From: Branchiostoma floridae
Taxonomy: Eukaryota > Chordata > Leptocardii > Amphioxiformes > Branchiostomatidae
Assembly: GCF_000003815.2 (NCBI RefSeq)
Contig: NC_049997.1
Location: 8,645,158 to 8,709,157 of the forward strand
DNA: 64,000 bases
Direction of reading: 5' to 3'
Shown here: piece by piece, positions 25,758-35,894 of the stretch
Layout: each line of letters starts with the position of its first letter
Numbering within the stretch: position 1 is the first letter of the stretch
Position numbers and translations under genes: made by a program
Notes under the pieces: model-generated
Databases searched by the model: none
Seen by the model: only the letters and a program-made list of their open reading frames with translations
What the model was told of the DNA's origin: nothing

Positions 25758-28700
25758 ATGTCAGCTTTGCGAGTAGTTCTATTCTCGAGACATGCCCTCA
25801 GGTGTTCAATGAGTCTTTCAAGACATTACGCTGGGCTGTCGGCGACGAGTAATCGGTTTTGCAGGGAGAGGACGCAGCCTACGCAACTGTTCGTTCAGCA
25901 AGGTGGGAGGGGGGCGTGGTTCATTATTGTGTTTGCACTTTCTAACAGAATGACCTAAGACGGTAATTATACGTCCTTGGAATGACTCAGCAAAATCGCT
26001 GACGTTTATGGAACTGTAACCGTAAAACACAGAAATAACAGAGTATATGTAGAGCTGTATTTTCAAGTACTTTGGAGGTGGGGTGGGGGGCAAGGTACGT
26101 AAGAGGCGTTGCTTTTTCTTGGCTATTATGAGGAAAACATACATACATGGGGAAAATTGACAGAAAAATTGGTGTGACTGTTCTAACAAAATACAAATGG
26201 GTGAGTTGATAACACAAATCTGCAAACACCCACAGTCCTAATCTCCAAGCAGATAGTACGATGGCATAAGATAGTACTAAACTGGCCATTAGGAGTGTAG
26301 TCAGCTAAGAGGTATGCATTTCCCCAGTAGCAAAACACACTCCTAAGCCAGCATCACTCTTTTACCAGCTTTTGATACAATCTTATGCTACCATACGATC
26401 TGCTTGGAGAGTACCAATGCTTCAGCTCCCTCTGTTCTGCTGTCCTAATTATAAGCATTACACACACACCCCACCCCACCACCCCCAATTTCTGCTGTCG
26501 TATACCCTGGATGCCAGACCCCTAGCCCAATCTCAATAACATATGGGTATAACTCAGTAGGCCCTGGACATGGTCTGGTATCCAGGCTAGCTGTCCTACT
26601 TAAAGGATTGCAAATCTCCCCCAACCCCCTTCAATCGTCTTCCGGGAGGGACGTAAACCGGGGGTCCCGTGCTCGAGGAGGTGCCTCGACCACGTTAAAT
26701 AGCCTCATTACTCACACTTTGGGTACCTACTGGCTGCAAAATACACCCGATATTATTATTAATACTAGAACTAAGAAGTTCAGTCCTATGTCATCAGACA
26801 TCACCCCAAAAAATCAATAGTTCATGTATTTGGAATGAGCCTATAATAGTAAAAATCGAAATCTTTATTGACAGGACAAAAGTGCAGCGACTTTCCTAAG
26901 GTCGTATAACAACTACTTACAACTTATAACTAAACAGACATATATGGATATCTATACTAGTAGGTATGAATAAGTCAACAAATTGGATCTAGCATATCAT
27001 TTACACTATTGGTTCTACGGTATAAGCATTCGTGGATATATTTGCCTATCTACTTGTACACAGTGAGGATTATCGGCTACCAGAATGTAGTTGAACTTAT
27101 CTATCGAATAGAGAGTAGCAAATTCTTTAGAGCAAGCAGAAAGTAATGTGAACAGCTCTGTGCGTTTGTCATTATATCGTGAACAATCCGTAAATGTACA
27201 TGTGTGTCTCACAACAATAGGACTGTTAGGTGGCTGTCACTTTTTATTTACGGCAATGTGGTTGACCTTTTAAGTTTCACACTTCTGAGTTTGGAACATA
27301 GATTGGTCTAAACTTGATCTTTGACCCCCCAGCTCCAGCCAGGCTCTACTCCAAGGATAACGAGACTCCGTGGACAGATGTGAAGTATGACGAACTCAAG
27401 GCCTTGATTAAGTCAGGTAGGTAAGGGAGTTCTACGGAACTGTCACAGTGTGACAACACTGGGAGATTCTGAGAAATATCTGGGGTTCGTCTATTTATAC
27501 TAGGAGACTACTAGTACATTTGTAATACATTCTTAACAGTGCAATGGCTGAGTGGGTAGAGTGTTCGCCTTGCTTTCACTAGTAGGCAGTGAGTTCGATT
27601 CCCGGCAGGTCATACCAAAGACTTTAAAGATGGTAAATGCTGCTTTCTCTGCTTAGCTCTCAGCACTAATGAGGAAGAGTATGGAAGTTAAACACACATC
27701 ACTACCAGCAGACTAACCCCCAAGTCTCATCCCTTTCACTATAGTCTTTTTGTAAGGAATATTATAATTAGTCTAAATGTAGAATGGTTGCTATATTGCC
27801 AAAGATGCCATGTACATTGGACCTTGCACTTTGTATTCCTACTAGGGTATATATGTACAATGAAAGCCATCATTCATTGTTTTTCTACTGTGAGTGACCC
27901 CCAAGGTCATTAATCCTACTTGACCTTGGCTTTAACAGGCCATGTTCAGCTGATTGATGTCCGTGAGCCAGAAGAGATCGCCAGCACTGGTCTCCTTCCC
28001 GGGGCCATCAACATTCCCTGTGAGTATTACTTCCCAGGTCATCCACAACTTGTTGTTGTTTTTGGGTCTGCATTTTGAAAGGGCCCTTTCCTGCTTGTTA
28101 ACCTCTTGGTGTCACCTCCCAGAGGATAGACGGAAATTGACTGAATTGAAGTTGACGGATCTCTCCTGTTTAAGTGCTTGTTTTTAGTATATCCTTATAA
28201 CCATCTTGACCTTTCAGGGTTGGACAAGTTTTCTGAAATTCACTTGTCCTATCGGGCAAGCACATAAAACAATTACTAGTACTTGCCCGAACCAATTTTT
28301 CACTTGCCCAAAACTCAAATGTGACTGTTACTAGTAAAGGCATTTTCACTACCAGCAACAGAATTCTCTGTTGACCATTGCTTGATATCATAACAGTAAA
28401 AAGTACAAGTATATCAAGTAATCAATGGAGAAGTCTTACTTGCCCAATTGGACAAGTCGAGTAGGACATTATTGCACTTGCCGGAACAGCACTTTCACTT
28501 GCCCTTGGCAATCGGACTAGTGGACTTGAACAACCCTAACCTTTTCTTATAATTCGTAGACTTCCTGTCTTGTCGTCATTACTCCCAAACCCATACTTTA
28601 AGAAAAAGTAGCAATTACTGTAACCTCCTGTTTGTACCCAGCTGTGGCTATTCTAATGATATTGTCAGTCATTGACCTTGTTGACATTATCCTTGCCCTG

Positions 28701-31700
28701 TCTTGCCCTTTTTCTCGTTATATGCCAGGCTTAGTTCTAGATGACCAGTATGATTATTTAAAGCAGTGTGTATCCTTCTGTTAATGATGTTTTCTGAGTT
28801 ATTTTCCCATGAAGTTTTTTGTGTGTCCTTGCCCTTTGTTGCCCTTTCTCTCCTTATATAATGATGGATTGTTAACCTTTATCCTACTATATTGGTCATA
28901 ATGTTGGGCTCAACCCATGATTTGAAAACTTTTCACCCTTTTATCAAAGGAAACAAATACTAAAATTATGCAACTTACACAGTCATACATATCCCAGACC
29001 AAACGTTTCCAAGTTGATTGAACATTTTCCTTTAAAATCTTGTATGTATATATATATGTACATGTACTTGTTGGATCTGTCATCCCATTGCTGTACTTTA
29101 AATTAATCTATTTGTTTGTCCTTTGTTTATTTTATTTTCAAATGTCACAGTGGTAATGTTAATATTAGCTCTGCTAGAGTGCATTCACCACCATGTCTTG
29201 TATGATATGTATACCAATAAAAAATAGATAAAATAAATTTAGGGCAGCAGATATTTATATTATATTTAGCATGATGCACTGTGTAACAGTGGGCTTCAAG
29301 CACAGCAAACCGACCATGCCAAATGGCTTTGAGCTAGGTTGATGGTCTAGACTAGTGGTAAGGATTTGGCACTCTCACTGCCAAGGCCTGGGTTCGATTC
29401 CCGGTGTGGGAATCAGTGTAAGAAAGGAGTAGAAACAGACTATGTGGACTGAGATAGAGGATGATGGAGTATATATTTATTAGGGTACAGACATAGAAAT
29501 GTCGTGTCTGTTAACCCTTGTGGACTAAGACTTGGCTATAACTGTAAGGTTTGGGAAAAATATAGAGTATTAGCACTGATCAACACACACATAGAAATCC
29601 CTTCTTAGTTAAGCCTATGTGGACTAAGACTTTGCTAAGAATCAGGTTCAGGGTTCAGTGGAAGGTTCAGGGAAAATACAAATGTAACACTGATTGATAC
29701 ACACACTTAGAAATACCTTGAAGTTCATAGTTAACCCTATGTATACTGTGTGTTCCACATACAGTGGGGAGGCTACACCAGGCTCTTAATTACATGTCGG
29801 ACCAGGCTTTTCAGAACAAGTACAAGAGACCGCAGCCCAAGAAGTGGGACAATAATATCCTCCTGTATGGACAGGACTTTGACAGTGTCCGAGCCAGTGC
29901 AGCTCTGGAACTCTTACATAAGTGGGGGTTTATCAAGTGAGTGAAAGTTAGGCCCCTTTTCTACTACAGTACAACTACTAGACAGCGACTGCTGAGAGAC
30001 CGTATGGTGACTAGATTCAGTTTTGTTTAACTCTTGATTTCAGATTTGTAATATATACAGTAGAAGCCACTTAATTGCACAATGTCAATGGATTGTTATC
30101 GCACACTGTTGTTAGCTGCACTGAATCCCCAAATCACAAACCAGTACGGTCCAGCTGGATAACTTCGCATTTTTGCAACAGCTGGATATAATTGCACGAA
30201 ATACGCTGGTGAATAGGCTATGCAATTAAACGGCTTCTTGTATATATATAAAATGCAGCATGTAAAAATTTGATGCAAAAGATAGCAAAACACAAAAAAT
30301 GCAAAAAGAAAAATTGTTCTTTGTCTCTAATAAGTCTAAAATTTGTAAAATTTTGCTCAATCAGTGATCACTCAGCAGTCAAAGTCTACAGTGGAAAGAG
30401 GGCGGAAAGAAACAAATATTACTTATTAATATCATCCACTCTTTTGAAATGATTTTTCTCTGATGACCCAGTGAACAGGCTACACATTGACTTGAAGATG
30501 CCTGAGGAAGATTTCAAGGAAAAATATGGGGTGGAGAAGCCAGGAAAGGACAATCTCATTCTTCACTGTTTGGGCGGGATTCGCAGTCGCGGGGCCCTCG
30601 CTATCGCCCATGCATTGGGATACGAAAAGTAGGGACCTTTCCACTTATTGCCCCCTTGATAACATGGCATTTTCACCTCACTTTTTACTACTCTGTTTCA
30701 ATCTTGGTGAATGGTAACCTGTATACCATCATTGTTTGGCTTTGGCTTCCATATCAAAAACCAGAACACATGATAGGAAATAAAAGTTCTCCCAACACCA
30801 AAGAAAGTAGCCAAAAGTTCCTTTTGAAATATCTAGAGCCAGACCTAGATTTAAACCAAATTTCATTACAATTGGTCCATAGCTTCTTGAGTGGTGCTAC
30901 TGGACCACAGACATTCATACAAACAATACTAGAAACTTTCTGGTGACTTTCTTGGCTACAAAAGTACAATAATGAAGTGACCAAACGAAGCAAGGGTGGT
31001 ATTCAGTGTCAGGTTTTCTTTTCGTAGACTGCAAGTTCCTTAGATCTTAGACTATTAATCTGTTTCAATTTAATTTCATCTCAGTGCATGTGCATGTTTT
31101 ATTTTTGCACTGACACAATTACTAACCTGTGTTGAGAAAGATTTAAAATATGGACGTTTCTGCATCAAAATGATTCTTAACTTTAGTTTCTTTGCAACTA
31201 CATGTGGTAGCTGTTGGAGAGGTCTCTACTAAATGTTCCTTTGTAGTGGGACCTTGTAGTTTTTACTGTATGTCACAAAGATAATGCATTTGGTGGTGTT
31301 GGGTTTGAGTTGTCAAAGGCATCTTCAAGGCAAGTTGTAGCATGTACACATGGCAATGGCATGTATACTGTTATTCTACGTTGATGTGTTCAATCTTTGG
31401 CCTTCTACGGTATAAATTGTATGCTGTTGTTTCTGCATATGTCTGTTATGTCTGTTATGAGTGACCTGTACCTAGCCCTTCCAGGCATGAATATACAATA
31501 AAGGTCTTTCCTTCATTCATTATAAAGTTGACTAAAAAAACAACAACAGCGAAACTTGTTAGAATTAGAGATTTAGACTTGTTAGAACAATCTGTTTCAA
31601 GGACAGACTGAAAAATGTGGCACCCGGCCACCCTGGGGGTTCCAAAATGCTCTCCACAGAAATTTACACAAGATTTATCTTCACTATGTTTAACAGGGTA

Positions 31701-32664
31701 GTGATGATAAAACGTACTCCCCCTCAAATGCACTCCAAAACTTGCAAAAGATGGGTCCTTAGGGCTCCAATATACTGCTGACAAATAGACACATCTGTCA
31801 TGTTTTCTCCTTTCCGTACCCAGTAGTATTGACCTTGGATGTTCAGGCTGCATAACCTTGAACTACCCACAAATTTGCATCTGTATCTGTAAGGCCCTTT
31901 GGTGCAACACACCAGCTTTCTCCATGTTCAAAACTTTTGCATATAACAATTCTTGCAGTGAAATACTATCTGCAAGTGTTTTTTTAAATCTACCTAATGA
32001 GTGTGCTTTTACACTTGATGGCAATTACTTCCATTGCACGATAGTACTAGGAAAGTGCAAACTTGGGAACATTCGTTTCAATCCTAGGTTGGTAATTCTG
32101 GTACTAGAAGACATAACTTAATTTCTCTGTGCTTTGCTGTGTGGTATTAGTCTCAATTTCTGTGGAAAGTACTTTGGAACCCCAGCATGACAGGGTACTG
32201 CATTTTTCAGACTGACCTTAAAACAGATTATTCTTATTTTTAAGAACTTGGTAAAATGGTATTTCTAATATCATTTGCAATACTGGAATGTAAACTAGAA
32301 TGTAGACTGTAGGTGGACTTACATGTGCCAGAGAGTGAGTTATAGGACCTGTTGTAAGTGCACCTTATTTTGCCATGTCTGAGGGCTGTTGGTGTTATCT
32401 TCATCCAGAATAATTCCTTCACACCAATTTAAAGAGTAAGTAAATCCTCCCTGAGTAAGTCCATTTTCAGACTATTGGACATACTGTGGGTGAAAAGTCG
32501 TTCAAAAGGCCAAGGTTTGCAATAAAGTATAATTGTTTGATGCCAACTTTTTATGCAGCCTTACAGCATTGATGATATTGTTGATGTCTTGTATTTGTTT
32601 TTATCATAGGGCACGGCACTACATCGGTGGGTACGCCGAGTGGGCAGCAAAGCAACAGAGTTAG
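25758..32664 (+). CDS. Mitochondrial-type single-domain rhodanese (TSTD1/TSTD3-like) with two alternative middle exons
   Basis: Exons are 25758-25848, 27333-27416, 27939-28019, then either A (29765-29936) or B (30472-30628), then 32610-32664 (TAG 32662-32664). The B form is 155 aa and the A form 160 aa. Exon 1 (MSALRVVLFSRHALRCSMSL) is Arg/Ser/Leu-rich with no acidic residue, as expected for a mitochondrial presequence. The rhodanese domain follows: KYDELKALIKSGHVQLIDVREPEE, then PGAINIP, then the variable half, and ends with RHYIGGYAEWAAK, the usual GGW/Y-x-x-W ending. The B form has the loop CLGGIR, which fits the C-x-x-G-x-R sulfurtransferase active site. Family members move sulfane sulfur from thiosulfate to glutathione or other thiols. 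All phases match across the splices. The gene is divergent from MS4A-like gene 2. Exact orthology to TSTD1 or TSTD3 is not settled. Confidence 0.85.
26240..26411. mobile_element. MITE family A copy in rhodanese intron 1
   Basis: Starts AATCTCCAAGCAGATAGTAC and ends ATACGATCTGCTTGGAGAGT, with the shared TTTTGATACAATCTTATGC arm. Confidence 0.82.
26503..26590. mobile_element. Short TAGCCTGGATNCCAGAC-type MITE
   Basis: CCCTGGATGCCAGACCCC against CATGGTCTGGTATCCAGGCT, about 85 bp in all. Related end fragments occur near 9808-9896 and 11328-11450 in gene 1 introns. Confidence 0.6.
27537..27725 (+). mobile_element. tRNA-derived SINE (family 1) in rhodanese intron 2
   Basis: A tRNA-like head has an A-box region (TGGCTGAGTGGGTAGAG) and a B box (GAGTTCGATTCCCGG). 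The family 1 body follows: GTCATACCAAAGACTTTAAA, then TGCTGCTTTCTCTGCTTAGC, then AAGAGTATGGAAGTTAAACA. The 3' end is truncated. The body is shared with the copies at 38.5, 46.0, 51.9, 57.9 and 58.9 kb. Confidence 0.8.
28216..28536. mobile_element. MITE-like palindromic element in rhodanese intron 3
   Basis: The element starts AGGGTTGGACAAGT and ends ACTTGAACAACCCT, near-perfect terminal inverted repeats. Inside, ACTTGCCC and its reverse recur several times. There is no ORF. Confidence 0.6.
29341..29412 (+). pseudogene. tRNA-Glu(CTC)-like pseudogene or SINE head in rhodanese intron 3
   Basis: GGTCTAG, TAGTGGTAAGGATTTGGCA, a CTCTCAC anticodon region and GGGTTCGATTCCCGG closely follow tRNA-Glu. 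However, 3 extra bases sit in the D arm, and the 5' side does not pair with the 3' acceptor strand (TGTGGGAATC). It is therefore a degenerate tRNA or a tRNA-derived SINE head, not a working tRNA gene. Confidence 0.6.
29765..29936 (+). other. Rhodanese alternative exon A (catalytic Cys lost)
   Basis: This 172-bp exon has acceptor CACATACAG|TG and donor ATCAA|GTGAGT. It enters in phase 1 (CCC T|TG) and leaves in phase 2 (AA|G). It encodes LGRLHQALNYMSDQAFQNKY, a Lys/Pro-rich linker, ILLYGQDFDSVRASAALELL and HKWGFIK. It lines up with exon B along its whole length. Where B has HCLGGIRSR, A has YGQDFDSVR: the catalytic Cys is Gly and the Arg is missing. The reading frame is intact, so it looks maintained and is probably not a dead duplicate. 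Confidence 0.8.
30058..30240. mobile_element. MITE family B copy 3, between rhodanese exons A and B
   Basis: Terminal inverted repeats CAGTAGAAGCC...TTAATTGCAC are present and TA flanks both ends (30056-30057 and after 30240), as in Tc1/mariner/pogo-type insertions. Related to the copies at 3844 and 6770. Non-coding. Confidence 0.8.
30472..30628 (+). other. Rhodanese alternative exon B (catalytic Cys present)
   Basis: This 157-bp exon has acceptor TTTTTCTCTGATGACCCAG|TG and a weak donor GAAAA|GTAGGG. It has the same entry phase (1) and exit phase (2) as exon A. It encodes LNRLHIDLKMPEEDFKEKYG, then VEKPGKDNLILHCLGGIRSR and GALAIAHALGYEK. C-L-G-G-I-R is the expected sulfurtransferase loop. 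It joins the last exon as K|ARHYIGGYAEW. Confidence 0.85.
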
Positions 32665-33831
32665 CTAGAAGAGTGACTCAAGCATTCCTTTGATAGCCTT
32701 CAATGTCTTTGACTACTATATTGCGAAGGAAAACTCCATTTTTGTGTTCTGTTTGTTATCTTTGTGAAACATGAGTAGTTTATGAAGTATTCAGTTGGTA
32801 TGATCAGATATTTAACTCGTCAATTGATTTATTCCATGATTGTTTGTAACACAATCAAACTTGTACTTCCTCAGAGTCTAACAGGGTACTATGTTCTTAC
32901 CTTTGCTTATACCCTATGTTGGACACCCCTTAACCCTAACTTTCTAACTCTAACATAGGGATGTCAGAATGTTGGGGTATCTGAACATAGGGGTGTTGTA
33001 GCATACTTCAGGGCTCTCCCTGTTGCCATTCCTAATGAGATTATATATCATACACTCTTACTCAAATACTTATCCACTTTGTCCCTGGAGAGGCATAAGG
33101 CCACTTGCACTCACTGCACTGATACCTTAAATGTTGGAAAGTCATTTTGCACAGATGTGTGTGCCAATCTAAGTCAGTTTGTATAAGAAAGTTGTAATTG
33201 TCATCCGCACATCCACCTTTTGCTGTCTCTATATCTTTCACAACATGCAAGGGACCGGCAAAGATATATTTTACTTGCTAAGGACTACAACAGGTTATTC
33301 GGTTTACATGCCAAAATAGAGATATGTTTAAGCCTACGATAGTTGAAAGATATTCTCAATCTCATGGTACACATTAAGTTTTAAATTCAACTTTAAGTTT
33401 AAACTACAACGCAAACACTCCATCCTCTGGTCCTATGATGGATTGCCTAAACAGTAACCAGGAAATACTTATTGATTTGTTCTTTATTGAGTCTGTTGTA
33501 GTTCAATGGTAGTACAGTCATACATGTACATGTACCATTGTCTGAACTAATGCCACTACAATTAAAAACTCTTCAACATTCCTTATATTTTGGTACATCT
33601 TTAAATAAAGATTTGAGTAGAGCCTTTCTTTTCTTTTGGTTTGGTAAAAGTGCATGAATATGATTTACTCATACCTGTCTAATTAGTGAAGTGATACTGT
33701 ACAGGAAATTAATAGGTCATTTATGTTGGGATTACTCTGGGGGTATTTTTTGCTAGCTTTGTTGAACCGAATTGAGGCTTGTAGAACGCAGAAGATTACG
33801 TTTTGTATAATGTGAACAAAAGAGAAATAAA
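32665..33831 (+). other. Likely 3' UTR of the rhodanese gene with AATAAA signals
   Basis: No ORF or exon of another gene is seen here. AATAAA occurs at 33604-33609 and again at 33826-33831. Either could end the transcript, giving a 3' UTR of about 0.95 or 1.2 kb. An imperfect inverted repeat (CCCTATGTTGGACACCCC against GGGTATCTGAACATAGGGG) lies near 32920-33000. Confidence 0.4.
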
Positions 33832-34159
33832 ATACATTTGTTCATTCCTACATGTTGCCTGTGTATTATGATGATCACCAGGTGTATTTTATACTTAAAT
33901 CATCATCAACATCATCGGTGGACGTGATCACACATGTTCGCATATGTTTACACACGACGGGGTTATACCGCCCCTTACAGGGTGACATACTAGTACCCTT
34001 TCGCTGGCTAATTACTGCATGGGGATGCGCCAGGTCTCCCATCCGGGTGATTGATGTAAATCACCATGTGGCTGATACGAGACAGAGGTTCGCCAGGCCT
34101 CCATCCGGGTGATTTGTAGTGAATCACCAACTTCCGACAGCAGGATTTGCACCAACGCA

Positions 34160-34312
34160 CACCGCACCATCGCACGTGTGGGGGTTCTTTAACGTGCATG
34201 GGGTATGTCTCTCCCCAGACACGGGACCCCCATTTTGCGTCCTATCCTATCGAGGGACGGCCCTAGCCGAAGCTAGGTACTCATTTTCACCCGAGTAAAG
34301 TTTATACTAATA
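34160..34312 (-). mobile_element. tRNA-derived SINE family 2, 3' part, minus strand
   Basis: Reverse of the family 2 body: GTTCTTTAACGTGCATGGGG, CCCCAGACACGGGACCCCCA, CGAAGCTAGGTACTCATTTT. The same blocks occur at 46.9, 54.9 and 62.2 kb. Confidence 0.7.
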
Positions 34313-34859
34313 TGATTTACAAATAAGTGCCACTGTTGGCTAACTGCACTTGAACTTCCACTGATGATAGAGTACAAACATAAAGTGAATTGATATACCA
34401 GTGAAACAGTACAGAAAATGCATATCTCTTGGTATGTCTACCTGCTCACCGAGTCACGTGTTCTATCCGCATAACGTGACGTCACAGAAGCAGCCGGTTG
34501 ACAAAGTTGATCAGTGGAAATTTTTTGTATGTTCATTTCTTTGTGTGCTTGAAGTTACGGTTAAACATTGATTCATAATTTCACCAACTGTACAGTGAAC
34601 CCTCAAGCTGGAATAATGTTCAAAATTTTACACCACAAAAAGCAGAAAGAGGTACAATGTATATCTTACTCATTGCAGTAGATTTTTCTTAGCTAGCAGT
34701 AGTCTATTTCGAACCCTTTAAAAGTTATGTATACGTGCAAGCATTACTTAATCTTAATTGAACTTAAACAATTGGTTGGAAGTCAATATCGCCCCCCGTC
34801 CTCATGAAAAAGAGGCTTGCTCACGTCACAGGTGCGGAAAGTCTCTTGTGTACACCGAT

Positions 34860-35017
34860 TGTTAGACAGATGGAAATCAAATTATAAAGCCACGTCGATG
34901 TAGGTTAGACATCCAGGTAATAAGATACGCCAAAAAAATAGTTACTCAAGCAACTGGATATGGTTTTGAAACGGTCAGACGTTTCGGATAGAATCCACTA
35001 TCCTTCGTCAGTGACGA
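34860..35017 (-). mobile_element. Penelope-like element terminal repeat with hammerhead-like motif
   Basis: On the minus strand CACTGACGAAGGATAGTGGA runs into TTCTATCCGAAACGTCTG. That is CTGANGA, a 6-bp stem (GGATAG/CTATCC), GAAAC and GTC, laid out like the hammerhead cores of Penelope-like elements. It is followed by GTTGCTTGAGTAAC and CCTGGATGTCTAACC, shared with the 45.4-kb and 60.4-kb copies. One extra A after CTGANGA departs from the strict consensus. Confidence 0.6.
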
Positions 35018-35199
35018 AGCCAATTGAAAATTCCAGTGAGTCCAGTTTTAGGATTGGAGAACATTTTATCTCTTCATAAAGGATTTTGCCAAGTTGACTG
35101 GAATTGACTTTCTTGCTAGGATATACATATTCTAGCTGCCAAAGAGTGAAGGATGTCACTGGAAACGTCCGGAAGTGAACACTTAATATATCCACCCAC

Positions 35200-35491
35200 T
35201 CACTCCATCAGTCTCAGTCTGAATCTCACCATGATAAGTTGTCTCCAGAACTCTGTCTCCATAACTTGTCGCCCATCGCTGCAGGTAGTACATGTATGTT
35301 CATACTGCTGTTAACTTTAAGCTGCTTAATGCATGTCTAACGCGCCTTCCACTGTTTCCATGCATGATGCGGGTTCCATAGTAACCCGAATATTATTGAT
35401 ATTGTTTTTATACTTTGTCTGAATCTCTCATGTTACCTGCAATTAGCCCATGGGCAAGAATTTGCAATAAACTTTATTTATCTATTATTCA
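35200..35491 (+). mobile_element. LINE (CR1/L2-like) 3' tail
   Basis: TGCAATTAGCCCATGGGCAA then GAATTTGCAATAAACTTTAT, a typical non-LTR 3' end with a short hairpin (TTAGCCCATGGGCAA) before the AATAAA-like tail. A related TGCAATTAGCCTTCGGG lies at 53794. Confidence 0.5.
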
Positions 35492-35758
35492 GTTGTAATT
35501 CTCTTTATATGGATGTATAACCTTTATCTACGTGCCCCTTGTCTTGCGATCTTATACGAGATATCAATAGATACATCTTTTGAATTGCTGATTTTGTCTT
35601 AGTTTCTATTGTTTCGCTGTCGCGACAGTTTTCCTGTTTTCGAACTGATAAAATTACCGTGAATAAAGCACCCTTATCTGTTTTGTGAGAAAATTGGATA
35701 CTGCATATTCATCTGACTCCGAAACTCATGCATGACTTCACGGCTTCTAGTCGAAAGT

Positions 35759-35894
35759 AATCTCCAACCAGATCCACGGTGCGTAATGTATAGTATCAAA
35801 CTTACCGTAGGTGTCTGTTTGACTCCCTTAGCCGACTTTACTCCCTGGCCAGCTTTGATACCATCTTATGGCACCGTAGGATCTGCTTGGAGAT
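35759..35894. mobile_element. MITE family A copy, short
   Basis: AATCTCCAACCAGATCCACG on the left, CACCGTAGGATCTGCTTGGA on the right. Shorter middle than the other copies. Confidence 0.75.

Noticed and set aside
29765-30628. Reading exons A and B as consecutive exons of one larger rhodanese
   Set aside because: Their phases do not join; the combination stops within seven codons.
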